Program-made: the position numbers and the translations under genes
Shown: positions 26,915 through 35,637 of the stretch, in pieces
Layout: the number at the start of each line of letters is the position of its first letter
Numbering within the stretch: the first letter of the stretch is position 1
Assembly (NCBI GenBank): GCA_016934675.1
Contig: JAFGSJ010000093.1
Coordinates: forward strand, 1 to 54,528
DNA from: a bacterium
GTDB taxonomy: Bacteria > CSSED10-310 > JAFGSJ01
DNA length: 54,528 bases
Direction: 5' to 3'
The notes under the pieces: generated by a model
Seen by the model: the letters and a program-made list of their open reading frames with translations, nothing else
Told to the model about the DNA's origin: nothing
Databases searched by the model: none

Positions 26915-27222
26915 ATCTGACTCCTTTCTGTTACCTTGAACCAATGGTTTTCACTGTAGTTTGCGCCGTGGTGGAATATTTCCCTCCCTTACCAAGCTTG
27001 GAACCAGCACATCATATAGCAAAATTGCTGCCAAAACCAGGAGACTATTCCGGAAATGATGCGAGGTGCGTATCTGGGCTGGGAGTCTCAGAGAGATGAT
27101 CGATTATGCAGGAAAGAACAATCCTGGGAAAGTGTCCGATTTTGAGAGGGTAACTGTTCGTAAACGGACAATCAGGGGGGCTGTTCTTGACTTTCACGCG
27201 ATAATGATGGGCTAGTCAGAGC
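26915..27222. other. 308-bp intergenic region
   Basis: No gene or RNA is visible. TGTCCG (27133-27138) and CGGACA (27165-27170) form a spaced inverted repeat of unknown meaning. Confidence 0.4.
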
Positions 27223-27585
27223 TCAGTTGAGTGCTTTCTTGATTTTCAGGAGTAATTCAACCTTCTTTACCGGTTTAAAAACAAAATCGTCGCAGCCGAC
27301 ACGTTTGAAATCCTCGATTTTTTCTCTGTCGGTGACTGTAGTCACTAAAATAATGGGTATCCTCTTCGTTTTCGGGGTGGTTTTGACCAGGCGACAACAG
27401 GTCAAACCATCCATTTCAGGCATGATCAGGTCCATAAGAATGAGATCGGGTGGGTCCTCTTCAATTTTTTTCAGGGCTTCGATGCCGTTCGAGGCGGTCG
27501 TGATCTCAAAATCCTGTCCTGATAAAAGCAATTTCTGGTATTGTAACACTGTTTGAGCATCATCGACAACGAGTATCTTTTTCAT
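27223..27585 (-). CDS. Single-domain CheY-like response regulator
   Basis: The 120-residue protein is only a receiver domain. Asp8/Asp9 in VVDDAQT bind Mg, the phospho-acceptor Asp is in LILMDLIMPEMDG (about residue 52), Thr in LVTTVT and Lys in FVFKPVKK complete the set. No output domain follows. GGAGGAG precedes the start. It is divergent from the Ser/Thr kinase-receiver gene 266 bp away, so the two may belong to one signalling module (inference). Confidence 0.93.
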   Translation of the reverse strand: MKKILVVDDAQTVLQYQKLLLSGQDFEITTASNGIEALKKIEEDPPDLILMDLIMPEMDGLTCCRLVKTTPKTKRIPIILVTTVTDREKIEDFKRVGCDDFVFKPVKKVELLLKIKKALN

Positions 27586-27851
27586 TCACTCCTCCTGCAA
27601 AAGAAAGGCTTCCGGTTTAAGACTGATATACCATGACAGAGTCCAGCCCCGTGTTGTTTAGTGTGATCAATAAAATGCTTTGTAAATATGTGCACTTTAT
27701 TGTTTTGTCAAACGCATTGCTTTCATTATCAGTGCTCAAACATAGCATTAAAAAGTATCAGGGTCAAATCAAGGTAGCAAAAAAAATCAAAATCATTTAA
27801 AATAGAGAGAAAAGTTGACATGCATGTCTCGGACAGATTTGGGAGCAAACC

Positions 27852-29177
27852 ATGAAATCATTTGACTCTTCTCTGGATGAATTTGCCGGAAAGGATGTCG
27901 CCGATCGGTATCGTTGTCTGATGAGGCTGGGCTCGGGTGGCATGGGTGTCGTCTATCTGGCTGAGGATAGTATCTCTCAGAAAAACGTGATTTTGAAAGC
28001 CCTGAAACCACCTGCTCTGGCCAAGGAACGAATTTTCAGGGAAGCGAACATTCTGAGTCAGTTGAATCACCCTCATATCGTCACCATATTCGATTTTGGG
28101 GTCTGGCAGGAAATTACCTATATCGTCATGGAATATCTCGAGGGTGAAGACTTGAAGCAGATACTAACCAAAGCAGGGGCTCTTTCAACCGAAAGAATCA
28201 TGGACATTCTGGCTGAAATCATGGAAGCCCTCGAGGTGGCTCATAATGCCGGTATTATTCATCGAGACCTTAAACCGGCCAACATCTTTTGTGTGATGAA
28301 ACCAGGGCAGGACGAGTATATCAAAATTCTAGATTTTGGCTTGGCTAAGTCCTTTATCCATCAGGAAGACAGCCTGATCGATAGTGAAATCACCGGAACG
28401 CCACATTACATGTCCCCCGAGCAGATTTTAGGCCGGACCTTGATCTCGGTCCAGTCTGATATCTATTCACTGGGCGTCATTCTTTATGAAATGCTCACGG
28501 GGGTCGTACCCATGACTGGCGAAACCACCATGGCCATTTTTCTCGAGCATATCTATAAACCCGCACCCCGGTTCGATAAAGCTTCATGCAAGCATGATCC
28601 ATTACGAAAGCGGTTACAGGAGGTCAGTCTGACCTGCCTGCAAAAAGACCCTGCAGACCGGTACGACTCGATTCGTTCCCTCAGGCTCGCTATAAATTCT
28701 ATCCTGCCACTCAAAGGCTGGCCTGAAAAACTCCAGCTCTGTCACCATTCGCGCATAAAACCGAACCAGAAGCGGAGTCGTAACTATTCTGCCGCAACCA
28801 GAGAACTCAGCACTTATCGGAATCTGAGTTTTGTTGTTCTCGAGGATACGGACCTGCCCGTGGATTATGCCATCACCCCCATGTTGAAAATGCTTCATTA
28901 TCGGATTGAAAGCTATCCCTTTCGCTCGTGGCGTAAGTTCAAGCAACTGGATTATCCTCACATTATCATCCTCAATAGTGGTGAAAACAACAATCTGACG
29001 ATCATTTCCGCCTTACAGAATACCGAGCACTGGAACACAATACCCATTGTTGTCTGTGGCCCGGCTGATGATCAGGATTATATGGACCGGGCCCTCGAAG
29101 CAGGGGCCTCTGAATATCTGGCTTACCCCTTCGATCCTCGTGAATTACCTCTCAAACTGGAAAATATCGTCACATGA
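27852..29177 (+). CDS. Ser/Thr protein kinase with a degenerate C-terminal receiver domain
   Basis: The 441-residue cytoplasmic protein has a Hanks-type kinase domain (about 20-285): glycine loop LGSGGMGVVY, Lys49 in VILKALKP, HRDLKPAN with catalytic Asp139, DFGLA with Asp161, and GTPHYMSPEQ. Residues about 325-441 have the alternating pattern of a receiver domain, but the phospho-acceptor position reads IIILNSGEN (Asn375 for Asp) and the usual conserved Lys-Pro is Tyr-Pro (AYPFDPREL). The receiver should therefore not be phosphorylated and may be a docking domain. GGGAGC precedes the start. No extracellular sensor or TM is present. Confidence 0.9.
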   Translation: MKSFDSSLDEFAGKDVADRYRCLMRLGSGGMGVVYLAEDSISQKNVILKALKPPALAKERIFREANILSQLNHPHIVTIFDFGVWQEITYIVMEYLEGEDLKQILTKAGALSTERIMDILAEIMEALEVAHNAGIIHRDLKPANIFCVMKPGQDEYIKILDFGLAKSFIHQEDSLIDSEITGTPHYMSPEQILGRTLISVQSDIYSLGVILYEMLTGVVPMTGETTMAIFLEHIYKPAPRFDKASCKHDPLRKRLQEVSLTCLQKDPADRYDSIRSLRLAINSILPLKGWPEKLQLCHHSRIKPNQKRSRNYSAATRELSTYRNLSFVVLEDTDLPVDYAITPMLKMLHYRIESYPFRSWRKFKQLDYPHIIILNSGENNNLTIISALQNTEHWNTIPIVVCGPADDQDYMDRALEAGASEYLAYPFDPRELPLKLENIVT

Positions 29178-29713
29178 GGGGATTTCGATAAAGATCATTG
29201 TTCACACGGAGCCACAAAGACACGGAGAGAAAATTGGGTCAAACCGAAAGTGACGGACAAAGCCGGAAAGCTTTAGGAAATCTACACAAGTAGGAGCAGG
29301 ACGGGCCAACGCTGAAGACGGACGCCGATCCGGAGGGCATGTTTTCCTCATTCAATGAGAGACGAGCTCTCACCAATTCGCTCTCGAATGCACGCAAAAA
29401 TACTGCCTGGTACAATTGTATGAGTTCCCCCTTCCCTCGACAAGCTCGGGACAGGTCGGGGGATCGAGAGCACGGATCTTTGTCTTCGAGGGCTGAATTC
29501 CGTATCAGGGTTAGAGCAAACATTCACAGAGCCGCAATGACCGGAAAAAACGGCTATCAATACAAAATCACTATCAGAACTGTTTCTGAAAAAAACCTGA
29601 ATCTCTTTTGCCCAGATCGTTAAATGGCTTTATACTAGTAACAGAAAGATGAACACAAGTGTCATTTAGGCCAGAACACGTATCCTCAGACACTTTTAAC
29701 CTTTTCGAATGGC
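29178..29713. other. 536-bp intergenic region with dispersed-repeat fragments
   Basis: A CGGAG/CACAAAGACACGGAG tract of the dispersed family lies at about 29202-29231. Around 29433-29466, CCCTCGAC and GTCGGGGG form an imperfect hairpin around AAGCTCGGGACAG, a motif common in repeat-rich environmental genomes. Short frames here, on both strands, have repeat-like composition and no recognisable product. Confidence 0.5.
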
Positions 29714-31402
29714 ATGATACTGGACCAAGAGCAGCGTATGACCGATTTCGACCTCAGAGGACCTTCCGATAAGCAGGATGCGAAGCAATGGCGCGGCCAT
29801 TTGAGTATCCGGGCCTACATTTTGACCTTTGCTTTATTGGCGACCTTGATTCCCACTTTGACCATTGGTTTCATCTCTTATCAATATACCCGCGTTTCAC
29901 TCGAAGAAGGCATTGAACAGGAATTTCAGAGCGCCACCAGCCATATTTCACGGGAGGTTGAATTATGGCTGCGCGAACGTCTTTTTGATGCCGGCGTATT
30001 CGCCAATTCATATGTCGTTACCGAGAACCTGCAAGAATACAGTCATCTCGGCAGTAAAACCGACATGTCGCTCGAAGCAAAAAAATTCATGACCATGTAT
30101 CTCGCTTCGATTCACGACAAGTATCAGGATTATGAAGAGTTGTTGATCACCAATATAAAGGGCACATTGGTAGCCTCGAATGTCGAGCAACCAACGATTA
30201 CCCGGTTACCGGACTACTGGGCTGATACTCGAATTACGAAGGAGCGGATGCTGGGCAAAGTAGAACTGGCGATGTCACAAGGCATACCGACCATGCTGGT
30301 TGGGGCCTGGATCGTGGATAGCGCTGAAAAAACTTTGGGCATATTTGCTATTTCGGTCAGCCTGCGAGGGATAATCAGGATTCTGCAGGCGCATCCCTTG
30401 GCCCAAGCAGGTCGGATCCATTTGATCGATAACGAAGGTCAATGTCTGATCAGCAGTGATGCGGTGACACCCGCGACATCGTCTTTCAAACTTGACAGGG
30501 CTACTCTGGGCAGGTTACGGGAGAATCAAGGCAAACCCATAATATATCAAAGCATCTGGCAAACCTCTGTTATTGGGACTCTGTTTCAGATACCACAGAC
30601 CGGCTGGGCCATTCTGGCAGAAAAAACTACCGCACTCGCATTTCTGAAACTGGACCAGCAGAAAAAAGCCGCATTGTGTATTGTCCTGATGGTCCTGATT
30701 GTCATCGCCACACTGGGTTCTCTACTCAGTCTGACCATTGTCCGTCCCATACATCGGCTGATCGTCGGTGCCCGTAAGGTCGCCAAGGGTGATTTGACGG
30801 TCTCTCTGACACCGAAAGGGCCCCAGGAAACCGTTTATCTCATACGCAAATTCAATGAAATGGTCCGACAATTGTTGGCAAATCATGCTCAACTCGAATA
30901 CCTTTCCATCACCGACTCTCTGACCAGTCTGTACAACCGAAAACATCTGATGCAATCCTTTCATTCCATGGTCAACTCCGCGGAAAATGAACACAAGGAC
31001 CTATCAATCATGATGGTGGATATTGATTCATTCAAAGTCTTCAATGATACGCATGGTCATCAGGCCGGGGACGAAATCATCATTCAGGTTGTCGGGTTGA
31101 TCAGGGCCTCACTCAAGGATATCGACTTCCCAGCCCGATATGGTGGCGATGAATTTTTGATACTTTTACCGGAAACATCTCCGGATGATTGCCTGAAGCT
31201 CGCAGAAACCATCAGGGCACTTATCGAGCATACACCCTTTCTTGAAAAAAACAATGAGGGTCCGTTAAGCGTGACCATTTCGGTGGGAGTATCGGGCTAT
31301 CCCCGGCATGGGACCAAACCGAGAGACTTGATCAAGGCCGCTGACGATGCACTCTACCTCGCTAAAGCCGAGGGAAGGAACAGGGTCATTCTCGCTCGAT
31401 AG
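29714..31402 (+). CDS. Membrane diguanylate cyclase (Cache-like sensor, HAMP, GGDEF)
   Basis: The 562-residue protein has TM1 (about 33-56), an extracytoplasmic Cache-like sensor (about 60-310), TM2 (about 316-340), HAMP (IVRPIHRLIVGARKVAKGDL) and a GGDEF domain. The active site reads RYGGDEFLILLPE and the metal site DIDSFKVFNDTHGH, so cyclic-di-GMP synthesis is expected. The usual inhibitory RxxD five residues before GGDEF is KDID here, so product inhibition may be weakened. There are two possible starts (29714 or 29738); neither has a strong ribosome-binding site. Confidence 0.92.
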   Translation: MILDQEQRMTDFDLRGPSDKQDAKQWRGHLSIRAYILTFALLATLIPTLTIGFISYQYTRVSLEEGIEQEFQSATSHISREVELWLRERLFDAGVFANSYVVTENLQEYSHLGSKTDMSLEAKKFMTMYLASIHDKYQDYEELLITNIKGTLVASNVEQPTITRLPDYWADTRITKERMLGKVELAMSQGIPTMLVGAWIVDSAEKTLGIFAISVSLRGIIRILQAHPLAQAGRIHLIDNEGQCLISSDAVTPATSSFKLDRATLGRLRENQGKPIIYQSIWQTSVIGTLFQIPQTGWAILAEKTTALAFLKLDQQKKAALCIVLMVLIVIATLGSLLSLTIVRPIHRLIVGARKVAKGDLTVSLTPKGPQETVYLIRKFNEMVRQLLANHAQLEYLSITDSLTSLYNRKHLMQSFHSMVNSAENEHKDLSIMMVDIDSFKVFNDTHGHQAGDEIIIQVVGLIRASLKDIDFPARYGGDEFLILLPETSPDDCLKLAETIRALIEHTPFLEKNNEGPLSVTISVGVSGYPRHGTKPRDLIKAADDALYLAKAEGRNRVILAR

Positions 31403-31440
31403 CGGACCACTCTTGAATACAGTCCTGTCTCACACTTCGA

Positions 31441-32229
31441 CTATTTGTTCATGGCTAAACGGTAATAAATCCAACCGATTTCACCATTCTCCATCTGAAT
31501 GCGGACCCAGCGGTTCTGTACGGAAATGCCCAGCACACTGACACCTGCCTCAAGGGTACTGATGACTTTGAATTCGAGACCGGGTCCCTCGCGGATATTA
31601 CTTCGGGTTGTTGTCTTGAGTTTCAACGGTACCCTGAAACGTTCTTCGGATTGGTTGAAGGAAATATCCAGTGTAGGTCCTTGAGTGGGCTGCAACAGTG
31701 ATTGTATCCGATTAGTGAGGTATAAAGAACCACTGTAATTCTCCTTCTTGAATTCCTCATTTGCCGCTTCTAACAAGTTCTCGACGGTCTGAATATCCTC
31801 AGTCGATTCAAGAGAAGCTTTTTTCGATGTTCGAATGGCTATCTCAGTTTCCGCCAAGGATGAGGCAGCCTCGGCCCGACTGTCAAGGCTCTTTAATCGG
31901 GACTTGACTCGCACAACCTCATTGACTGCGTTGGTCAATTCCTGTTGCGTCTTGACAATACGCTCGGATAAATCTTGAATCAACGCCTCCTTTTCCAAAA
32001 GCTGTAACTGCAGGCCGGCGTTTTCTTCTTCAAGTTCGTGACACGATTCCTTTGTGGCAGAATCTGCATCGGATAGTATCTGACTTTGGTCGTCGCCCAC
32101 TATGCTGCTACTATCTTCGGAGCCGGGGACAGCCTGCTTGGGTCCTTCAGAAACAAAGTCCTTCTGATTGTGCGACGTCGCACATCCAAACAGGAACAGG
32201 AGTACAATAAGCCGCAACCACCGACTCAT
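31441..32229 (-). CDS. Lipoprotein with coiled coil and C-terminal SH3-like domain
   Basis: The 262-residue protein has a lipobox at LFGC, so it should be acylated at Cys15. A Ser/Asp-rich linker follows, then a long coiled coil (about 60-130, ELEEENAGLQLQLLEKEALI), a helical hairpin, and a bacterial SH3 domain at about 205-258 (TTRSNIREGPGLEFKVISTL ... WVRIQMENGEIGWIYYRLA). Such proteins bind peptidoglycan or act as envelope scaffolds. It is convergent with the diguanylate cyclase. AGGAGG lies close before the start. Confidence 0.82.
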   Translation of the reverse strand: MSRWLRLIVLLFLFGCATSHNQKDFVSEGPKQAVPGSEDSSSIVGDDQSQILSDADSATKESCHELEEENAGLQLQLLEKEALIQDLSERIVKTQQELTNAVNEVVRVKSRLKSLDSRAEAASSLAETEIAIRTSKKASLESTEDIQTVENLLEAANEEFKKENYSGSLYLTNRIQSLLQPTQGPTLDISFNQSEERFRVPLKLKTTTRSNIREGPGLEFKVISTLEAGVSVLGISVQNRWVRIQMENGEIGWIYYRLAMNK

Positions 32230-32516
32230 ACGGTAAACCTCCTCAAGGCAGGCCCTGGTCTCAACAGATCAGCCAATGCTTCAGTATTATCATATCAGAC
32301 TTTCCGGATATGGCCTCATCTGGATCGGGTCCTGCGCATACTTATGATATGATGTAGTTATGAAAGTATAGAACAACCGGGCAGAAAAAGCAAGAAAGCA
32401 ATTTAGATTATTCCATTCAAAAGACAAGAGTGGGACACTTTTCCATGGTGGGCTTACTTGGGTCAAGCCGCACCAGGGAGCAACGAGAATAGTCGGTATT
32501 GGAATGAGCGTGAACG

Positions 32517-33806
32517 TTAGCGTGGGTCGATTACTCGTCCCAGAAAAAGGATTGCCCCGGTCTGATTGTGGCGAATAGAAAACAGAAAGGGGTGGTCGAC
32601 GATCATCTCGATAGGCCGGACGGCGCTGGCCAGGGCAAACACGGCTGCTGTAGCGGCGGACGCTTCAGTCCCTTTCTCTTGAACATCGATCGAAGCCTGG
32701 TGAATGATGGCTGAGATGAACAACTTTTCCGGCGAAATACCCGTGAAGTCAGCCTTTTGGGAAAAAGCGAGGGGCATGCCCATGGTGCTGAGGGTTTGTT
32801 CGGGCAGGCTCGTGTACCGTAATGAAAAGCGTGGCAGGGCCAGGGCTATTTTTTTCTCTTGAGCGGACTGCAACCACGAGTTCAGGTTTTGATAGGTCAA
32901 GTTTTGTTCGAGCTGTGCCAGGCCTTTTTTTGCCCGGGGGAGAACGATCAGCATGGAGAACTCTTTGCCGAGGTAGGGCAGTTCGACAAGCTGGATATCA
33001 TCATTTTCGAAAAACCTGAAGTTATGGCACAGGTGCATGGTCTGTACTTCGATCGATTGTTCGTCACCAATCCAAAAAGCTTGTAAATGGGTCTCTTTTT
33101 CCGGGAACGGTCGTGCCCAATCGGCATTGAAATAGATGGCATTGGCCAGGACGAGCCGGGTCACAGCCGAGAGTGATCCGGGCGGGACAAGTTCCGTGAT
33201 CTTGGCTCGGGTCTGTTCGGAGACCCAGGTATTGATCTCCAGGCGGGCTTTTTCAAAAGCGTTGCTGAAATCAACCTGATGCGGTGCTGCATCATAGACC
33301 TGTTTCAGAAGAGTCAGATAGTTTTCCTGCAGTTGGAAATCACGTTGAAACCAGAGTCCGTTAGCCAGGTGTACCACGAGAGATGTATTTTCCATTGCGC
33401 TGCGGATATGGTCGTGCATAGCGGCAAAGGACGAATGAAAGGTGTCGATGTCCTCAAAATGCAGGACCTCCGACATTTGATCTTTGGTCAGGCCTTGTGC
33501 TCCGGCATAGACCATGACCAGAGCGGAAGAAATGCTATAGGGCGAACAAACGATGTTCCCGGGAGTTTGGGCCAGTTTCTGATAGACATTCAGGGCAAAT
33601 TCGTTATTACCGGAGACAATCCGCTCCATGGGCAACTCCTTTCTTTCCTGGGCCGATAGTGATGGTCCGAGACCAATCGATGCAATCAGGAGCAGACCAA
33701 TCATGACAAGGGCCGTGCCCCGACCGGACAAGAATCCTGTCAGTGCGAGTGAAAGGGATGGTAAAGGATTGTGCCTGGTTTTTGTGCTTGATGATAGGAT
33801 AATCAT
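32517..33806 (-). CDS. Secreted serpin-type protease inhibitor
   Basis: The 429-residue protein carries an internal hydrophobic signal (about 36-52, ending near LSAQER); GAGGGAG precedes the first ATG. The serpin fold is clear: NIVCSPYSISSALVMVYAGA, LVLANAIYFNADWARPF, VELPYLGKEFSMLIVLP, and the reactive-loop hinge EKGTEASAATAAV followed by DHPFLFSIRHNQTGAILFLG. The small-residue hinge is that of an inhibitory serpin. Bacterial serpins often guard against own or foreign proteases; a membrane C25 protease lies 9 kb away, but serpins of this kind usually target serine or papain-like enzymes. Confidence 0.93.
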   Translation of the reverse strand: MIILSSSTKTRHNPLPSLSLALTGFLSGRGTALVMIGLLLIASIGLGPSLSAQERKELPMERIVSGNNEFALNVYQKLAQTPGNIVCSPYSISSALVMVYAGAQGLTKDQMSEVLHFEDIDTFHSSFAAMHDHIRSAMENTSLVVHLANGLWFQRDFQLQENYLTLLKQVYDAAPHQVDFSNAFEKARLEINTWVSEQTRAKITELVPPGSLSAVTRLVLANAIYFNADWARPFPEKETHLQAFWIGDEQSIEVQTMHLCHNFRFFENDDIQLVELPYLGKEFSMLIVLPRAKKGLAQLEQNLTYQNLNSWLQSAQEKKIALALPRFSLRYTSLPEQTLSTMGMPLAFSQKADFTGISPEKLFISAIIHQASIDVQEKGTEASAATAAVFALASAVRPIEMIVDHPFLFSIRHNQTGAILFLGRVIDPR

Positions 33807-34135
33807 TGCTTTTCTCCCTCATAATAACAAGTCCAGATTTGGGATCATGAAAGGACCCGGTGATCGCTCATCAGATCACTTGGGTCGGAAACGGTAATCC
33901 GGTTGCGTTCGAGACCGCTCGATCCGCTTTTCGGATGACACGGTACTGCATCTGATTTCATAATAGCCCAGGCAGGTCATTATTTCCATTTCGGGGTTTT
34001 TTCGGGTCAGTTTTATCAGGTTGACATAGTCATATAAAAGGATTAGGGACAATAAATGCTGTCATTATGAAGCACTATCAACTTATTGTCAAAACAGAGA
34101 CTGATACCCTTAGAATGCTGTTAAAGGAGATGTCG
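33807..34135. other. Upstream region of the hdr-flx operon
   Basis: This is a 329-bp divergent region between the serpin and hdrC. A possible promoter is TTGACA at 34021-34026 with TAGGGA at 34044-34049 (17-bp spacer, weak -10). AAAGGAG lies just before the chosen hdrC start. An upstream in-frame ATG at 34067 exists but lacks a ribosome-binding site. Confidence 0.4.
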
Positions 34136-34717
34136 ATGTCTGAAGAGGCAAATGGGAGAGGAAAGAAACCGACTCTGGCTGAAAGTCTAGCAGCGAACAC
34201 TCAGGTCTCCGTGGCCCGTTGTTATCAGTGTGGCAAGTGTTCGGCCGGCTGTCCTTTGGCGGGGGAGATGGATTATCCTCCAAGCATGATCATGCGGATG
34301 CTCCAGACGGGCGATCCCGAGCTCGAGGAGAAGGTCCTTCGTTCGCTGAGCATCTGGTTGTGTTTGTCCTGTGAGACCTGTGCCACGAGATGCCCGATGG
34401 AAATCGAGATAACCAGGGTCATGGAATATCTGCGCTCGAAGTCGTTGGAGTTGGGGCTGGTCAATCGTAAAGCCAAAAAAATATTGGCTTTTCACAAAGC
34501 ATTTATTGATTCGGTCGGGCTGACCGGCAGGTTATATGAGGTCGGTCTGGTGGCCGGCTACAAGGCCCGCTCACTCAGTCTCTGGCAGGACCTGCTTGTC
34601 GCTCCGGTCATGTTTGCCAAGGGTAAGCTTAATCCCTTTCCGCATGTGATCAAGGGCCGTTCAGCCATAAGCCGGATCATCGAAAAGGCGGGCCAGGTTA
34701 AGGAGAACAAGCCATGA
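34136..34717 (+). CDS. hdrC: Heterodisulfide reductase subunit C-like protein (two 4Fe-4S clusters)
   Basis: The 193-residue protein starts at ATG 34136, 6 bp after AAAGGAG. It has two cluster motifs, CYQCGKCSAGCP and CLSCETCATRCP, each with CxxCxxCxxxCP spacing. It carries electrons between HdrA and HdrB in the soluble HdrABC complex. It overlaps hdrB by 4 bp (ATGA), which signals translational coupling. Hydrophobic segments are absent, consistent with the cytoplasmic HdrC rather than membrane HdrE-linked forms. Confidence 0.93.
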   Translation: MSEEANGRGKKPTLAESLAANTQVSVARCYQCGKCSAGCPLAGEMDYPPSMIMRMLQTGDPELEEKVLRSLSIWLCLSCETCATRCPMEIEITRVMEYLRSKSLELGLVNRKAKKILAFHKAFIDSVGLTGRLYEVGLVAGYKARSLSLWQDLLVAPVMFAKGKLNPFPHVIKGRSAISRIIEKAGQVKENKP

Positions 34718-35634
34718 AGTTCGGATACTATCCCGGATGTTCTTTGCTGGGCTCCTCGCGTGAGTATAATGAATCGATCCAAGCAATCGCGCCCAGGCTG
34801 GGTTGGATACTTGCAGACATTCCGGACTGGAATTGCTGTGGTGCGAGTGCGGCCCATAATCTTAATCACGCCTTGTCCTTATCCTTGCCGGCCCGGGTCC
34901 TGGCTTTGGCCGAGAAAGAGGGCCTGACTGAAATCATGGTGCCCTGTGCAGCCTGTTTCAACCGCTTGACCATGGCTTATCATGAGCTCTCTGCGGACAA
35001 GGCTTTGCGTCAGCAGATCAATACTATCATCGAGCTTGATTATCAGGCCAAGGCCCATCCCATCAATTTCATCGATGTGCTTGAACGTTCGCTGACTGCG
35101 GATATTTTAAAAGATATTGTTCCTTTCAAGCACAAGGTGGCCTGCTATTATGGCTGCTTGATGGTCAGGCCGGCCCGGGTCTTGGAACCGGAACGGGGCG
35201 AGGACCCGATGGGTCTTGACCGGATCATGGCCAAGTTAGGCGCCACGCCCATTGATTGGGCTTTCAAGGTCGAGTGTTGTGGAGCGGGTTTATCCATATC
35301 CCGGACCGAAACCGTGGCCAAGCTGAGTAATCGCATTCTGGACGATGCGGTTTCGCGGGGGGCCGAAGCCATAATTGTGGCTTGTCCGATGTGTCATACC
35401 AACCTGGATATGCGCCGCAAGGAAATCGAACGTTTGGCTCGGCGTCGTTATGGGCTGCCGGTCATATATATCACCCAGGCCATCGGTCTTGCCCTGGGTA
35501 TTGAGCCGAAAAAATTGGGTTTGCAGCGGCACTTCGTCCCAGTCACCTTTCCGAGCGCGGACGAATCCGTTGAAAAGAAGGTCAAGAGCGAATCGACTAC
35601 AAGTGAAGTTCCGACTACGGCTTCGAGGGAGTGA
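34714..35634 (+). CDS. hdrB: Heterodisulfide reductase subunit B-like protein (two CCG domains)
   Basis: The 306-residue protein has two cysteine-rich CCG domains: YYPGCSLLGSSREYN ... WNCCGASAAH ... VPCAACFNRL, then ACYYGCLMVRPARV ... VECCGAGLS ... VACPMCHTNLDMR. These CX(n)CCGX(n)CXXC motifs bind the noncubane 4Fe-4S clusters that reduce a disulfide. The natural substrate in bacteria without CoM/CoB is unknown. It sits 3 bp before hdrA. About the last 35 residues are a Ser/Thr/Glu-rich tail not needed for the fold. Confidence 0.94.
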   Translation: MKFGYYPGCSLLGSSREYNESIQAIAPRLGWILADIPDWNCCGASAAHNLNHALSLSLPARVLALAEKEGLTEIMVPCAACFNRLTMAYHELSADKALRQQINTIIELDYQAKAHPINFIDVLERSLTADILKDIVPFKHKVACYYGCLMVRPARVLEPERGEDPMGLDRIMAKLGATPIDWAFKVECCGAGLSISRTETVAKLSNRILDDAVSRGAEAIIVACPMCHTNLDMRRKEIERLARRRYGLPVIYITQAIGLALGIEPKKLGLQRHFVPVTFPSADESVEKKVKSESTTSEVPTTASRE

Positions 35635-35637
35635 ACC

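Noticed and set aside
27706..27721. TGTCAA-N5-TTGCT, sigma-54-like
   Set aside because: The key GG of the -24 box is not present, so it is not counted as a promoter.
27815..27843. TTGACA before the Ser/Thr kinase gene
   Set aside because: No acceptable -10 box at 16-18 bp spacing.
29239..29523. 94-residue frame on the minus strand
   Set aside because: Composition follows the repeat tract (CTCGACAAGC, CGGAG words) and no family pattern is visible.
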